NCBI GenBank assembly: GCA_964443875.1
Contig: CAYUET010000005.1
Location: forward strand, 68,804-132,803
DNA from: CAYUET01 sp964443875
GTDB lineage: Bacteria > Auribacterota > JAFGBW01
DNA: 64,000 bases
Reading direction: 5' to 3'
Position numbers and translations under genes: made by a program. Every line of letters starts with the position of its first letter. Positions within the stretch are counted from its first letter, which is position 1. Below, in pieces: positions 8,954 through 17,421 of this stretch. The notes under the pieces were generated by a model that ran no database searches, had not been told where the DNA came from, and was given only the letters and a program-made list of their open reading frames with translations.

Positions 8954-10285
8954 ATGTTTAAAACCCGCTGGGGAATACATCCGGCTGAAAACAAGACAGT
9001 GACCGGAGAAAAACAGATCCTCCCGGGGGAAATTCCCCTTAAGGTCACAATCCCTTTACGGCAGCATCTTGGAAATATGGCGAAGCCCGTTGTGGCAAAA
9101 GGCGATACCGTTAAAAAAGGTCAGCTGATCGCTTCGGCTGACGGCCCGGTTTCAGCCAATATTCATTCCTCCATTTCAGGCAAAGTGACGGATATTCTCA
9201 ATAAGCCTCATCCGGTCTACGGGGACTGCCCGTCCATTCTCATTGAATCCGACGGTCTGGATCAATGGGTTGAGGGGCTTCCTCTGGAACGCGACTGGAA
9301 AGCCATGACTCCCGAAGAAATGGTTTCCCATATCAAGGACGCAGGGATTGTGGGCATGGGAGGAGCCGCCTTCCCCACTCATGTCAAGCTTCTGCCTGTC
9401 AAAGACGGGGCCATTGACACCCTGATCATCAATGCCGCGGAATGCGAACCCTTCCTGACTTCCGACCATAGAACCATGCTCGAATATACGGATCAGATTG
9501 TCACCGGTACAGAAATCATTACAAAAATTCTCGGAGTTGAAAAGGTGATCATCGGTATCGAGGACAATAAAAACGACGCCTTTCTCAAATTAACCAGGGC
9601 CTTTATGGAGTCCAATGTCACCGTGGTCAAAGTGCCCACCCGCTACCCCCAGGGGGCTGAAAAAATGCTAATTAAAACACTTGTGAACAGGGAGGTTCCT
9701 GCCAACAAAAGACCCGTTCACGTGGGAATCGTAGTTCAGAACGTGGCCACTATCGTGGCCATCTGTGACGCGGTGACAAGCGGAATTCCCCTCATTGAAC
9801 GGGTGGTGACGGTCAGCGGAGGCGCCATCAAAGCGCCCAAAAATATCAGGCTGAAAGTCGGAACCTCCTTTGCCGATGCCATCAACATGTGCGGAGGTTT
9901 TAGAAGAGTGCCGAGCAAGGTGATCATGGGTGGCCCCATGATGGGGATTTCCCAGTATACCCTGGAGGTTCCGGTGATCAAGGGAACTTCCGGAATCCTG
10001 GCCTTAAGCAAAAAAAATGTCCAGGTCGGCCGTGAAGTCGCCTGCATCCGCTGCGGCCGATGCATCAAGAACTGCCCCATGGGACTCAACCCCAGCATGC
10101 TTTCCACGCTCGGCGAACGTGAACGCTTTGAGGAAGCCGCTGAAGAATACTACCTGCTGGACTGCATTGAATGCGGGTCGTGCAGCTACAATTGTCCGGC
10201 ACACCGCAATATTGTCCACTACATCAAGTATGCTAAAAAACTCTGGACTGAAAAGTCTTCCAAAGAAAAGGGCAGGACTGAATGA
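8954..10285 (+). CDS. rnfC: Rnf electron transport complex subunit C
   Basis: Peripheral NADH-binding subunit of the Rnf complex, passing electrons between NAD(H) and the membrane subunits. The 443-residue protein has an N-terminal barrel/lipoyl-like region (about 1-110), the NADH/FMN-binding domain with GMGGAAFPTHVK (about 135-146) and NAAECEPFLTSDH (about 160-172), and two C-terminal 4Fe-4S motifs, CIRCGRCIKNCP (about 365) and CIECGSCSYNCP (about 404). A Shine-Dalgarno (AAAAGGAG) lies upstream of the ATG at 8954. The stop overlaps rnfD by 4 nt. Confidence 0.95.
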   Translation: MFKTRWGIHPAENKTVTGEKQILPGEIPLKVTIPLRQHLGNMAKPVVAKGDTVKKGQLIASADGPVSANIHSSISGKVTDILNKPHPVYGDCPSILIESDGLDQWVEGLPLERDWKAMTPEEMVSHIKDAGIVGMGGAAFPTHVKLLPVKDGAIDTLIINAAECEPFLTSDHRTMLEYTDQIVTGTEIITKILGVEKVIIGIEDNKNDAFLKLTRAFMESNVTVVKVPTRYPQGAEKMLIKTLVNREVPANKRPVHVGIVVQNVATIVAICDAVTSGIPLIERVVTVSGGAIKAPKNIRLKVGTSFADAINMCGGFRRVPSKVIMGGPMMGISQYTLEVPVIKGTSGILALSKKNVQVGREVACIRCGRCIKNCPMGLNPSMLSTLGERERFEEAAEEYYLLDCIECGSCSYNCPAHRNIVHYIKYAKKLWTEKSSKEKGRTE

Positions 10286-11307
10286 ATACCATAGAAAAAA
10301 TCCCGGACGAACACAAAAAGGAGCAGATCATGAATGTTTCGGCTGCGCCGCACATTCATGCCACGGACTCCATTGAAAAAATCATGTGGACCGTGGTTCT
10401 TGCCCTGCTTCCGGCCATGTGTTTTTCCGTTTATCATTTCGGGACAAAAGCCTTAGTTCTCCTTCTGGTCTGCGGCACAAGCGCGGTCTTATTCGAAATG
10501 CTCGTACTCCTGATGCGTCACCGGTACCTCGGGCAGGCCTTTGACGGGTCCGCCTTTCTGACCGGAGTGCTCCTGGCCATGTGCCTTCCCTCCACGGTTC
10601 CGCTCTACATTCCTGTAACAGGAACTTTCATCGCCATCGTCATGGCCAAGCACTCCATGGGAGGGCTCGGGTACAACATCTTCAATCCGGCGCACATCGG
10701 CCGCGCCGCCCTTCTGGTTTCCTGGCCCATTGCCATGACCACCTGGAGCCCCATGGCTTCAAAAGCGGCCGGGGCTGTCGATGCCGTAACCACGGCCACC
10801 CCCTTAAGCATCCTCAAATATCAGGGCTATGACAGGCTCATCGAGACCTTCGGAAGCCCGGAAGCCCTCTACAAGGCCCTTTTCTTCGGACAGCGCAACG
10901 GCTGCATCGGAGAAACCTCCACGCTGCTGCTGCTGCTGGGCGGAATGCTTCTCATCTATAAAGGCTACATCGACTGGATCGTTCCGGTCGTCATGATCCT
11001 GGGAGTCGGGCTTCTGTCCTGGACCTTCGGCCCGCACGGTCTTTTCACCGGGGATCCTTTTTTCCACATGATGGCGGGAGGGCTCGTGATCGGGGCCTTC
11101 TTTATGGCCACCGACATGGTCACCACCCCCATCACCCGCAAGGGAAGAATCCTCTTTGCCGCAGGATGCGCCGCGCTTACCGTGCTTATCCGCCTTCTCG
11201 GCGGCTATCCGGAGGGGGTCTGCTATTCCATTCTGCTGATGAACAGTGTAACCCCCCTGATCGATCATTACACCATGCCCAAAGCCTTTGGACGGAGAGG
11301 AGCTTAA
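10282..11307 (+). CDS. rnfD: Rnf electron transport complex subunit D
   Basis: Integral membrane subunit carrying covalent FMN. The 341-residue protein has the typical N-terminal VSAAPHIHATDSI segment (here preceded by about 17 extra residues, so the internal ATG at 10330 is an alternative start), around nine or ten hydrophobic helices, and the flavinylation motif ATDMVTTPIT (about residue 275), whose threonine receives FMN. It overlaps rnfC by 4 nt and is 3 nt from rnfG. Confidence 0.94.
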   Translation: MNTIEKIPDEHKKEQIMNVSAAPHIHATDSIEKIMWTVVLALLPAMCFSVYHFGTKALVLLLVCGTSAVLFEMLVLLMRHRYLGQAFDGSAFLTGVLLAMCLPSTVPLYIPVTGTFIAIVMAKHSMGGLGYNIFNPAHIGRAALLVSWPIAMTTWSPMASKAAGAVDAVTTATPLSILKYQGYDRLIETFGSPEALYKALFFGQRNGCIGETSTLLLLLGGMLLIYKGYIDWIVPVVMILGVGLLSWTFGPHGLFTGDPFFHMMAGGLVIGAFFMATDMVTTPITRKGRILFAAGCAALTVLIRLLGGYPEGVCYSILLMNSVTPLIDHYTMPKAFGRRGA

Positions 11308-11310
11308 GCC

Positions 11311-11880
11311 ATGGATCATCCTGCCCAGCCGGAAGTCTCTGTTGTTAAAATCGCCATGAATCTCTTCACCGCCTGTCTCGTCTCCGGAATCCTGATCGCT
11401 CTTGTAAATTATTTCACTGCGGATACGGCGGCCCGAAAAGCCCTTGAAATGAAAAATGAAGCCATGAGAAACCTGATTGCCGAAGCCGACCGTTTTGAAC
11501 CCGTGAAACAAAAGAAAGGCTGGTACAGGGCCTTTACCGGAAAACACTCCAGCGGACTCATTCTTCCCTCCGAGGCCAAAGGGTACGGAGGCGTGCTGAA
11601 ACTCCTTGTCGCCGTGGGGCCGGAAGGTACGGTAAAAAACTTCAGCATCCTGGACAGCCGTGAAACCCCGGGACTCGGTGATAAAGCAGGCAAAGAACCC
11701 TTCAAGGGACAGCTCATCGCCAAACCCCTTTCGCATCTTGAAGTCACCAAGGACCCTTCGGATACGGTTCATATTCACGCCATCAGCGGAGCGACCATCA
11801 CCTCCAAAGCCGTAACCCTTGGGATAAAAAAAGCCGTTATTTCCGCCATGGACTATATGAAGGATACCCCGCATGAATGA
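11311..11880 (+). CDS. rnfG: Rnf electron transport complex subunit G
   Basis: FMN-carrying subunit with one N-terminal transmembrane helix (about residues 12-32) and a periplasmic FMN-binding domain. The domain shows GYGGVLKLLVAV (about 90-101), SRETPGLGDK (about 116-125) and the flavin attachment site ISGATITSKAV (about 160-170), with the threonine of SGAT as the likely acceptor. The 189-residue length is usual. Its last 8 nt overlap the start of rnfE. Confidence 0.94.
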   Translation: MDHPAQPEVSVVKIAMNLFTACLVSGILIALVNYFTADTAARKALEMKNEAMRNLIAEADRFEPVKQKKGWYRAFTGKHSSGLILPSEAKGYGGVLKLLVAVGPEGTVKNFSILDSRETPGLGDKAGKEPFKGQLIAKPLSHLEVTKDPSDTVHIHAISGATITSKAVTLGIKKAVISAMDYMKDTPHE

Positions 11881-12499
11881 ACTATGGACTATTTTCAAAA
11901 AAGGGCTGATCTCCGAAAATCCGGTGTTTGTCCTGGCCCTGTCGCTCTGCCCTGCGCTGGCCGTCACCACGACAACCCTGAATGCCCTCACCATGGGACT
12001 TGCGGTTCTTTTCGTGATCACCATGAACAACGTGGTCGTCTCCCTGATCCGGAACCTCGTAAACCCCAAAGTCCGGGTCCCCATCTACATCACCTCCATC
12101 GCCACCATTGTCACCGTGGTGGAGCTGATCCTCAAAGCCTATTTTCCCCACCTCCATGCGGAACTCGGGATCTACCTTCAGCTGATTGTGGTGTTTGCCA
12201 TTATTCTTGCCAGGGCCGAGGTCTTTGCCTCCAAAAACAGGGTTATTCCCTCCTTCTTTGACGGACTCGGCATGGGCTCGGGTTTTCTTCTGGCCATGGT
12301 GATTGTCGGCGTCATCCGCGAGCTTCTGGGCAACGGAACCCTTCTCGGACATCCCGTAATGTGGGAAGGCTATAATCCCGCCCTGATTATGATTCTTCCC
12401 CCCGGAGCCTTCATCCTGATCGGGTATCTGGTGGGTGCCACCCGGATGATCAACGGATATTTTGAAAAACGCAATAAACTTAAAGGAGAAAACAGATGA
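11873..12499 (+). CDS. rnfE: Rnf electron transport complex subunit E
   Basis: Six-helix membrane subunit of the RnfA/RnfE pair, which lie in opposite orientation in the membrane and hold an iron-sulfur centre between them. The 208-residue sequence opens with ELWTIFKKGLISENPVF and contains LALSLCPALAVT (cluster cysteine) and the later LARAEVFASKN segment. It overlaps rnfG by 8 nt and rnfA by 4 nt, so translation of the block is probably coupled. Confidence 0.94.
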   Translation: MNELWTIFKKGLISENPVFVLALSLCPALAVTTTTLNALTMGLAVLFVITMNNVVVSLIRNLVNPKVRVPIYITSIATIVTVVELILKAYFPHLHAELGIYLQLIVVFAIILARAEVFASKNRVIPSFFDGLGMGSGFLLAMVIVGVIRELLGNGTLLGHPVMWEGYNPALIMILPPGAFILIGYLVGATRMINGYFEKRNKLKGENR

Positions 12500-13077
12500 G
12501 CGAATATCTCCTCCTTTTCGCCGGCACAGTTCTTATCAACAATTTTGTTCTGACCCGCTTCCTCGGGCTCTGCATTTTTTTCGGCGTCTCCGGCAGCCTC
12601 AATGCCTCCATCGGCATGGGCATGGCCGTGACTTCCGTGATCACCATCACCTCCATCCTGGCCTGGCTGGTCTACAATTTCGTCCTGCTCCCCTTTCATC
12701 TGACTTTTTTGACCACGGTTGTCTTCGTCATCCTGATTGCAAGTTTTGTTCAGTTTCTTGAAATCGTCATCCGCCGTTTCGCCCCGACCCTTTATAAAAT
12801 GTGGGGCATCTATCTTCTTCTGATTGCCACGAACTGCGTGGTTCTGGGCGTCCCCCTTTTGAATGTGGAATCCCATTTTTCCTTCCTGAAAAGCATTGTT
12901 CACGCCGTGGGATCTGGCATCGGTTTCGCCCTGGCCATCATTCTCATGGCCAGCCTGCGTGAAAAACTAAAACTGGCCGATGTCCCCAAACCCCTGGAAG
13001 GCCTCGGAATCGCCTTTATTCTGGCGGGTTTTCTTTCCCTTTCCTTCCTCGGTTTTTCCGGGATGATCAAAATTTAA
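12496..13077 (+). CDS. rnfA: Rnf electron transport complex subunit A
   Basis: Six-helix subunit homologous to RnfE. The 193-residue protein starts MSEYLLLFAGTVLINNFVL and has TRFLGLCIFFGVSG (cluster cysteine) and LLIATNCVVLGVPLLN (second cysteine), the hallmarks of RnfA/NqrE. A Shine-Dalgarno (AAAGGAG) sits in the end of rnfE. rnfB follows after 18 nt. Confidence 0.95.
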   Translation: MSEYLLLFAGTVLINNFVLTRFLGLCIFFGVSGSLNASIGMGMAVTSVITITSILAWLVYNFVLLPFHLTFLTTVVFVILIASFVQFLEIVIRRFAPTLYKMWGIYLLLIATNCVVLGVPLLNVESHFSFLKSIVHAVGSGIGFALAIILMASLREKLKLADVPKPLEGLGIAFILAGFLSLSFLGFSGMIKI

Positions 13078-13095
13078 AAACAGGAGCTGCTGTTC

Positions 13096-13902
13096 ATGGT
13101 TACCGCAATTATGATTATTGTCCTTATGGGAATTATCGGGCTGATATTCGGTTTCATCCTGGGCTTTGCCAACAAAAAAATGGCCATTGAGCTTAATCCC
13201 ATGATCCACCTCGTCGAAGAGGTCCTCCCCAAGGGACAATGCGGCGCCTGCGGCTTTCCCGGCTGCCAGGCCTATGCGGAAGCGGTTGTGACTCTGCCCT
13301 CGGTTGCCCCCAATCTCTGCGCCCCCGGAGGCGTGAAAGTGGCCAAAATGGTCGCCGACCTCACCGGTAAAAAAGCGAAGGAAATCGAGCCCCGGGTGGC
13401 GCATGTGCGCTGCGCCCTTCCCATCAATCTGGCCAAAAGGAAATATGTCTATACCGGAATCAGCGACTGCGTGGCGGCAAGCCTCCTTCACCTCGGCCCC
13501 AAGGACTGCCAGTACGGCTGCATCGGCTTCGGCACCTGCGTAAAAGCCTGCCATTTCAAGGCTATTACCTTAAGGGAGGACGGGCTCCCCGTGATCAACA
13601 CGGCCCTGTGTACAGGCTGTGCCCGTTGTGAAATCGTCTGCCCGAAAAAAATCATTGAAATGATTCCGGCCCAGTACAAGGTCACCGTCAATTGCAATTC
13701 CAGAAACAAGGCCGTGGTTGCAAGAAAACACTGCTCCGTCCCATGCATCGGATGCGGAATCTGCGCCAAAAGCTGCCCTTTCAACGCCATTAAGATTGAA
13801 AATAACCTGGCCGTTGTGGATACGAAAATCTGCGTCACCATGAAATGCGCCAACCCCCTTTGTCTGGCCAAATGCCCCACAGGAGCGATCAGGGGAAGAT
13901 AA
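13096..13902 (+). CDS. rnfB: Rnf electron transport complex subunit B (ferredoxin-interacting)
   Basis: Entry point for electrons from reduced ferredoxin. The 268-residue protein has an N-terminal membrane helix (about 5-27), the RnfB-specific cluster region CGACGFPGCQAYAEAV (about 49-64, with a further cysteine near 75), and several 4Fe-4S ferredoxin motifs downstream: CIGFGTCVKAC, CTGCARCEIVCP, CIGCGICAKSCP and a last CANPLCLAKCP. It is the final gene of rseC-rnfCDGEAB. Rnf oxidises ferredoxin with NAD+ and pumps Na+ or H+; the coupling ion cannot be told from this sequence by eye. Confidence 0.95.
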   Translation: MVTAIMIIVLMGIIGLIFGFILGFANKKMAIELNPMIHLVEEVLPKGQCGACGFPGCQAYAEAVVTLPSVAPNLCAPGGVKVAKMVADLTGKKAKEIEPRVAHVRCALPINLAKRKYVYTGISDCVAASLLHLGPKDCQYGCIGFGTCVKACHFKAITLREDGLPVINTALCTGCARCEIVCPKKIIEMIPAQYKVTVNCNSRNKAVVARKHCSVPCIGCGICAKSCPFNAIKIENNLAVVDTKICVTMKCANPLCLAKCPTGAIRGR

Positions 13903-14127
13903 CTTCCCGCCCTCCTGAAACCGCCCCGAAAATCCTTCATTTTAATCTGGACGGAACCCCTTCAAATCGGTTTGATGAATCCTCAAAAGGGACCCCGGAG
14001 GATCCAGGGCTCCGCAAAAACCTCAAAACGTTTAGGGAAAATTCTGATTATATGCTGAAAAATCTTCATCAAAACAAAAAGACGCATTCCTCTCAACAAA
14101 CCCTCCACCTTCCCGTGAGCTGAAAAC

Positions 14128-15123
14128 ATGCCGAGGCGCCTCAAATATTTTTTGATCATTCTTGCTTCTCTGCTCCTGTGGCTCCTGACCGCCCTTTTTT
14201 CCATGGGCGTCGGTACCCTGGATATGACCTTCTCCGAGTCCCTCCGCGCCCTTTTGAATTCCGCCGAATCCATGCAGAGCATTATTCTGCTGAAAGTCAG
14301 ACTCCCCCGGATCCTTCTGGGCCTCTTTGTCGGAGGAGCTCTTGGCATTTCCGGGCTGATTCTTCAGAGCCTTTTCAGAAACCCCCTTGTGGAGCCTTAT
14401 ACCCTGGGAATCTCCGGCGGGGCGTCCCTCCTGGTCTGCCTCAACATGCTTCTGGGACTGCATTATCAATCCGTTTATTCCTCCCCTGTTTTCGGATTTG
14501 CAGGATCACTCCTGACCATTTTTCTGCTTTATTCCCTCGGGAGAAAAAAAGGAATTCTTTCCGTAAATCACATTCTCCTCTCAGGCGTCATGATCAGTTT
14601 CATCACCTCTTCCGCCATCATGCTCATCATGTCCCTTGCCAAAATGGAAAACCTGAGCGGAATGGTATTCTGGATCATGGGTTCCCTGGACGAACCCTCG
14701 GCGGAACTGATCGTCTGCATGTGCCTTGTCTCTCTTCTCGGCTGCTTCTTTTCCCTTTTCTTTGTCATGGATATGAATGCCTTTCTTCTCGGGGAGGAGG
14801 AGGCACGACACCTCGGCGTGAATACCGAAAAAACCAAAACCATTCTTTTTCTCCTTTCCTCATTTCTCACCGGGACTTCCGTTGCTGTTGCAGGGGTAAT
14901 CGGTTTTGTCGGGCTTATGGTTCCCCATGTGCTTAAACTTTTTCTGGGCAGTGATCACCGGATTCTTCTGCCGCTCACCTTTCTTTTCGGCGGAATTTTT
15001 CTTGCCTTAAGCGACGCCCTGGCCAGAACCCTCATCTCCCCCCTGGAGCTTCCCGTCGGCGTCATTACCGGCCTTGCCGGAGGGATCCTCTTCCTGATCC
15101 TTTTCTACAGAAAGGCGGCTTAA
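14128..15123 (+). CDS. btuC: FecCD/BtuC-family ABC transporter permease, probably cobalamin
   Basis: Membrane permease of a type II ABC importer. The 331-residue protein is hydrophobic throughout, with about nine or ten helices, and has the family segments RLPRILLGLFVGGALGISG (about 50-68), QSLFRNPLVEPYTLGISGGA (about 74-93) and GFVGLMVPHVLK (about 258-269, coupling region for the ATPase). The neighbouring ATPase and cob(I)alamin adenosyltransferase suggest a corrinoid substrate; ferric siderophores are the alternative since no binding protein is present here. The ATPase start lies 4 nt after its stop. I saw no cobalamin riboswitch in the 225 nt upstream. Confidence 0.85.
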   Translation: MPRRLKYFLIILASLLLWLLTALFSMGVGTLDMTFSESLRALLNSAESMQSIILLKVRLPRILLGLFVGGALGISGLILQSLFRNPLVEPYTLGISGGASLLVCLNMLLGLHYQSVYSSPVFGFAGSLLTIFLLYSLGRKKGILSVNHILLSGVMISFITSSAIMLIMSLAKMENLSGMVFWIMGSLDEPSAELIVCMCLVSLLGCFFSLFFVMDMNAFLLGEEEARHLGVNTEKTKTILFLLSSFLTGTSVAVAGVIGFVGLMVPHVLKLFLGSDHRILLPLTFLFGGIFLALSDALARTLISPLELPVGVITGLAGGILFLILFYRKAA

Positions 15124-15127
15124 AAAA

Positions 15128-15958
15128 ATGAATGCCGGCCCTCCCCTTTTTAAACTCCAAAATCTTGTCTGCGGCTACCCCGGTTTTAAGCTAAAAGACA
15201 TCTCCCTGGAAATTTTTCCCGGAGATTTTACCGCTATCCTCGGCCCCAACGGCTGCGGAAAAACCACCCTCTTCAAGGCCATGACCGTTGATCTTCCCTG
15301 CCTTCAGGGGGAAATCACCTTCTGCGGAACCCCGGCTCACCAGATCCCCAGGAAAAAAATCGCCAGTACAATGGCCGTTGTCACCCAGTCTCAGCATGAA
15401 GACAATCCCATGACCGTTGAAGAATTTGTCTTCATGGGACGGCTTCCCTATCTGAAAACCTTCCAGTTTTTTGAAGGAAAAACCGATCACGAAAAAGTCG
15501 GGGAAGTTCTCTCTCTTACGGGTCTTCTCCCCTTCCGAAAACGCCTGATCTCAGAACTCTCCGGAGGGGAAAGGCAGATGGCCATCATTGCCCGGGCCCT
15601 GGCCCAGGAGCCCAAAATCCTCCTTCTGGATGAACCCACCAACCATCTCGACATCGCCCACCAGGTCCGGATTCTGGACCTTTTAAAAAAATTAAACCGG
15701 GAAAAGAAGCTGACCATTCTCATTGTCCTTCACGATCTCAACCTGGCCTCGGAATATTCCGGCAAAATAATCCTCATGAACCAGGGCCGCATCCATTGCC
15801 AGGGCTCTTCAAAGGAAGTCCTGACCTTTCAGAATATCGAGGAAGTCTTTGAGACGGTTGTCCTGGTCAAAGAAAATCCGGTCTCTCAGAAGCCCTGTAT
15901 TTTTCTCGTGTCCCAGGAAGAGAAGGAAAAATCAAAACACGAAAGGGAGCCCCTGTGA
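15128..15958 (+). CDS. btuD: FecE/BtuD-family ABC transporter ATP-binding protein
   Basis: ATPase subunit partnering the 14128 permease. It has Walker A GPNGCGKTTLFK (about residues 38-49), a Q-loop region (VVTQSQHEDNPM), ABC signature LSGGERQMAIIARALAQEP (about 142-160), Walker B ILLLDEPTNHLD (about 162-173) and the H-loop in VLHDLNLAS. At 276 residues it has a short C-terminal extension beyond the core. Its end overlaps the GTG start of the adenosyltransferase gene by 4 nt. Confidence 0.88.
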   Translation: MNAGPPLFKLQNLVCGYPGFKLKDISLEIFPGDFTAILGPNGCGKTTLFKAMTVDLPCLQGEITFCGTPAHQIPRKKIASTMAVVTQSQHEDNPMTVEEFVFMGRLPYLKTFQFFEGKTDHEKVGEVLSLTGLLPFRKRLISELSGGERQMAIIARALAQEPKILLLDEPTNHLDIAHQVRILDLLKKLNREKKLTILIVLHDLNLASEYSGKIILMNQGRIHCQGSSKEVLTFQNIEEVFETVVLVKENPVSQKPCIFLVSQEEKEKSKHEREPL

Positions 15959-16482
15959 AAAAAGGCTGCATTCATTTTTATATCGGCAACGGAAAAGGAA
16001 AAACAACCGCCGCTGTCGGCCTTGCCCTCAGGGCTGCAAGTCACCATTTAAAAGTCGCCTACCTGGAATTTCACAAAAACCGCAGCAAATGGGGCCCCGG
16101 GGAAACCGAACTCCTTGAAAAAAACGGGGTGACGGTATGCCGGTTTGCCTGCGAAAGTCCACTTTTCAATCCCGGATTCAAACCGGAAAAACTCCGGCAG
16201 GAATGCCTTAAGGGAATTGATCATATCCGGATCTTTTTCAAAGACGGCCGCTATAACCTGATCCTTCTGGATGAAATCCTTCATTCCGTTTCCATGAATC
16301 TGATCCATGAAGAGGAACTCCTCGATCTGCTGAAAAATAAACCCGAAGATATGGAAATAGTGCTTACAGGACGGGAGGCCTCTCCGCAGCTTATGGAAAC
16401 GGCCGACCTCATCACGGAAATGAAGGAAATTAAACATTATTTTTCCGAAGGCGTCCCCTGCAAAAAAGGCATTGAATACTAG
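15955..16482 (+). CDS. cobO: Cob(I)alamin adenosyltransferase, CobA/CobO/BtuR type
   Basis: Transfers the adenosyl group of ATP to the cobalt of reduced corrinoids, making adenosylcobalamin. The 175-residue protein has the P-loop GNGKGKTTAAVGLALRA (about residues 9-25), the LILLDEILHSVSM segment (Walker B-like, about 101-113) and ELVLTGR-like IVLTGREASPQLME near the end, typical of CobO. The start is GTG at 15955, overlapping the transporter ATPase stop, and supports a corrinoid salvage operon: import, then adenosylation. Confidence 0.92.
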   Translation: MKKGCIHFYIGNGKGKTTAAVGLALRAASHHLKVAYLEFHKNRSKWGPGETELLEKNGVTVCRFACESPLFNPGFKPEKLRQECLKGIDHIRIFFKDGRYNLILLDEILHSVSMNLIHEEELLDLLKNKPEDMEIVLTGREASPQLMETADLITEMKEIKHYFSEGVPCKKGIEY

Positions 16483-16580
16483 TCCGGGGTTTGCCCTGAG
16501 GAGAGACTCTTTGAACTTAAAAGACGAAAGTACTGAAAAGGATTTTGGATTATTTTTGAAAGGCTTGCCCAAAGATTAAA

Positions 16581-16677
16581 GTCATTCCGAACAAATGTGA
16601 GGAATCTGGATTTCACGCTTCCGCTCGAAATGACAAGCCGCACAAAACTGCAGGAAATTAAACTCATCGAGATTAAA
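16581..16677. repeat. Dispersed composite repeat, copy 2
   Basis: The order and sequence match 3299-3397: GTCATTCCGAAC, GGAATCTGGATTTC, CTCGAAATGAC, AAGCCGCA...CTGCAGG, AATTAAAC, GAGATTAAA. The central hairpin arms are more degenerate than in copy 1. It lies between the cobalamin operon and the AT-rich toxin-antitoxin-like pair, marking the edge of that accessory insert. Confidence 0.75.
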
Positions 16678-16681
16678 TCTA

Positions 16682-16740
16682 TTGAAAATTAATGTATAAT
16701 GTTATAATATGTATAATATAAATTTGTACATTAAATATAT
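16682..16740 (+). promoter_or_regulatory. Promoter/operator region with three spaced TATAAT boxes
   Basis: TATAAT occurs at 16695, 16703 and 16712, and TTGAAA at 16682. An inverted pair AATGTA (16691) / TACATT (16727) brackets them. The layout could hold a promoter and a binding site for the winged-helix protein encoded next, as expected for an autoregulated antitoxin. The spacing of TTGAAA to the middle box is 15 nt. Support is pattern-based only in a very AT-rich stretch. Confidence 0.4.
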
Positions 16741-16755
16741 CTGGACATTAAAATC

Positions 16756-17421
16756 ATGTTTGATTGCAGTAATTTTTTTATTGTTGCCGATAATCTTCTT
16801 AAAAACAAAGAAAATCTGTGGGTCGTCAGAGATTTTGAACATCTGAAAATTGATAAATATACCGTCAGTAAATATTTTCAACGATTATGCGAGTTAGAGA
16901 TCCTAAAGCGAAATATAAGCAGCGGAAAAACAAGTCACTGTTCTTTAATTAAAGCGAAAAAATTAATCACTTTATGTCAGGATACTTTCAAAAATCCCGA
17001 TATGAAGAGTGAATTATATATAAGTCGGCAAGACCAGAGAAATATTCTTTCCGGCCTGAAAAAAATGGGATTTAACATATTCCTGGGTAAAATTTCCGGA
17101 GTTTCCGATCCCTTTTATTACTCTGAAGATCATAAGCTGAATATTTATTGTCTGGATAAATATTTTTTTACTGTCAAAACAAAAGAACGGTTAATTTTTG
17201 ACTTGGAAATGCACAAAGTGAAGAATGCCGGTTCTGTGATCGTAGCCTTTCCAAAGTATAAAAAATTTCTGCAATATAACAGCCAGGTGAAAAACGGATA
17301 TCAAATACCCTCAGATTTTTATACCTACCTTGATTTGCACACCATGGATACCCCGCTAGCGAAGATCCAAATTGATCACATGAAAACCCTTTTAAAGAAA
17401 AACGGAGGATATTTTGTCTGA
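16756..17421 (+). CDS. Winged-helix AbiEi-like antitoxin/regulator
   Basis: The 221-residue protein has a predicted winged helix-turn-helix at residues about 10-75 (NLWVVRDFEHLKIDKYTVSK and LCELEILKRNISSGK). The C-terminal part contains IPSDFYTYLDLHTMDTPLA (about 185-203), which resembles the conserved P-S-x-(F/L)-Q-T-Y-L-D-L stretch of AbiEi-type antitoxins and related HTH proteins. It overlaps the downstream nucleotidyltransferase gene by 8 nt. AT content is much higher than in the flanking cobalamin and MFS genes, suggesting transfer. I infer a DNA-binding antitoxin that represses its own operon; a stand-alone regulator is possible. Confidence 0.6.
   Translation: MFDCSNFFIVADNLLKNKENLWVVRDFEHLKIDKYTVSKYFQRLCELEILKRNISSGKTSHCSLIKAKKLITLCQDTFKNPDMKSELYISRQDQRNILSGLKKMGFNIFLGKISGVSDPFYYSEDHKLNIYCLDKYFFTVKTKERLIFDLEMHKVKNAGSVIVAFPKYKKFLQYNSQVKNGYQIPSDFYTYLDLHTMDTPLAKIQIDHMKTLLKKNGGYFV

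Noticed and set aside
13903..14127. Possible cobalamin riboswitch upstream of the btuC-like gene
   Set aside because: I looked for the conserved B12-box type sequence and the GCCACTG-like core and did not see them. The region is ordinary non-coding DNA to my reading.
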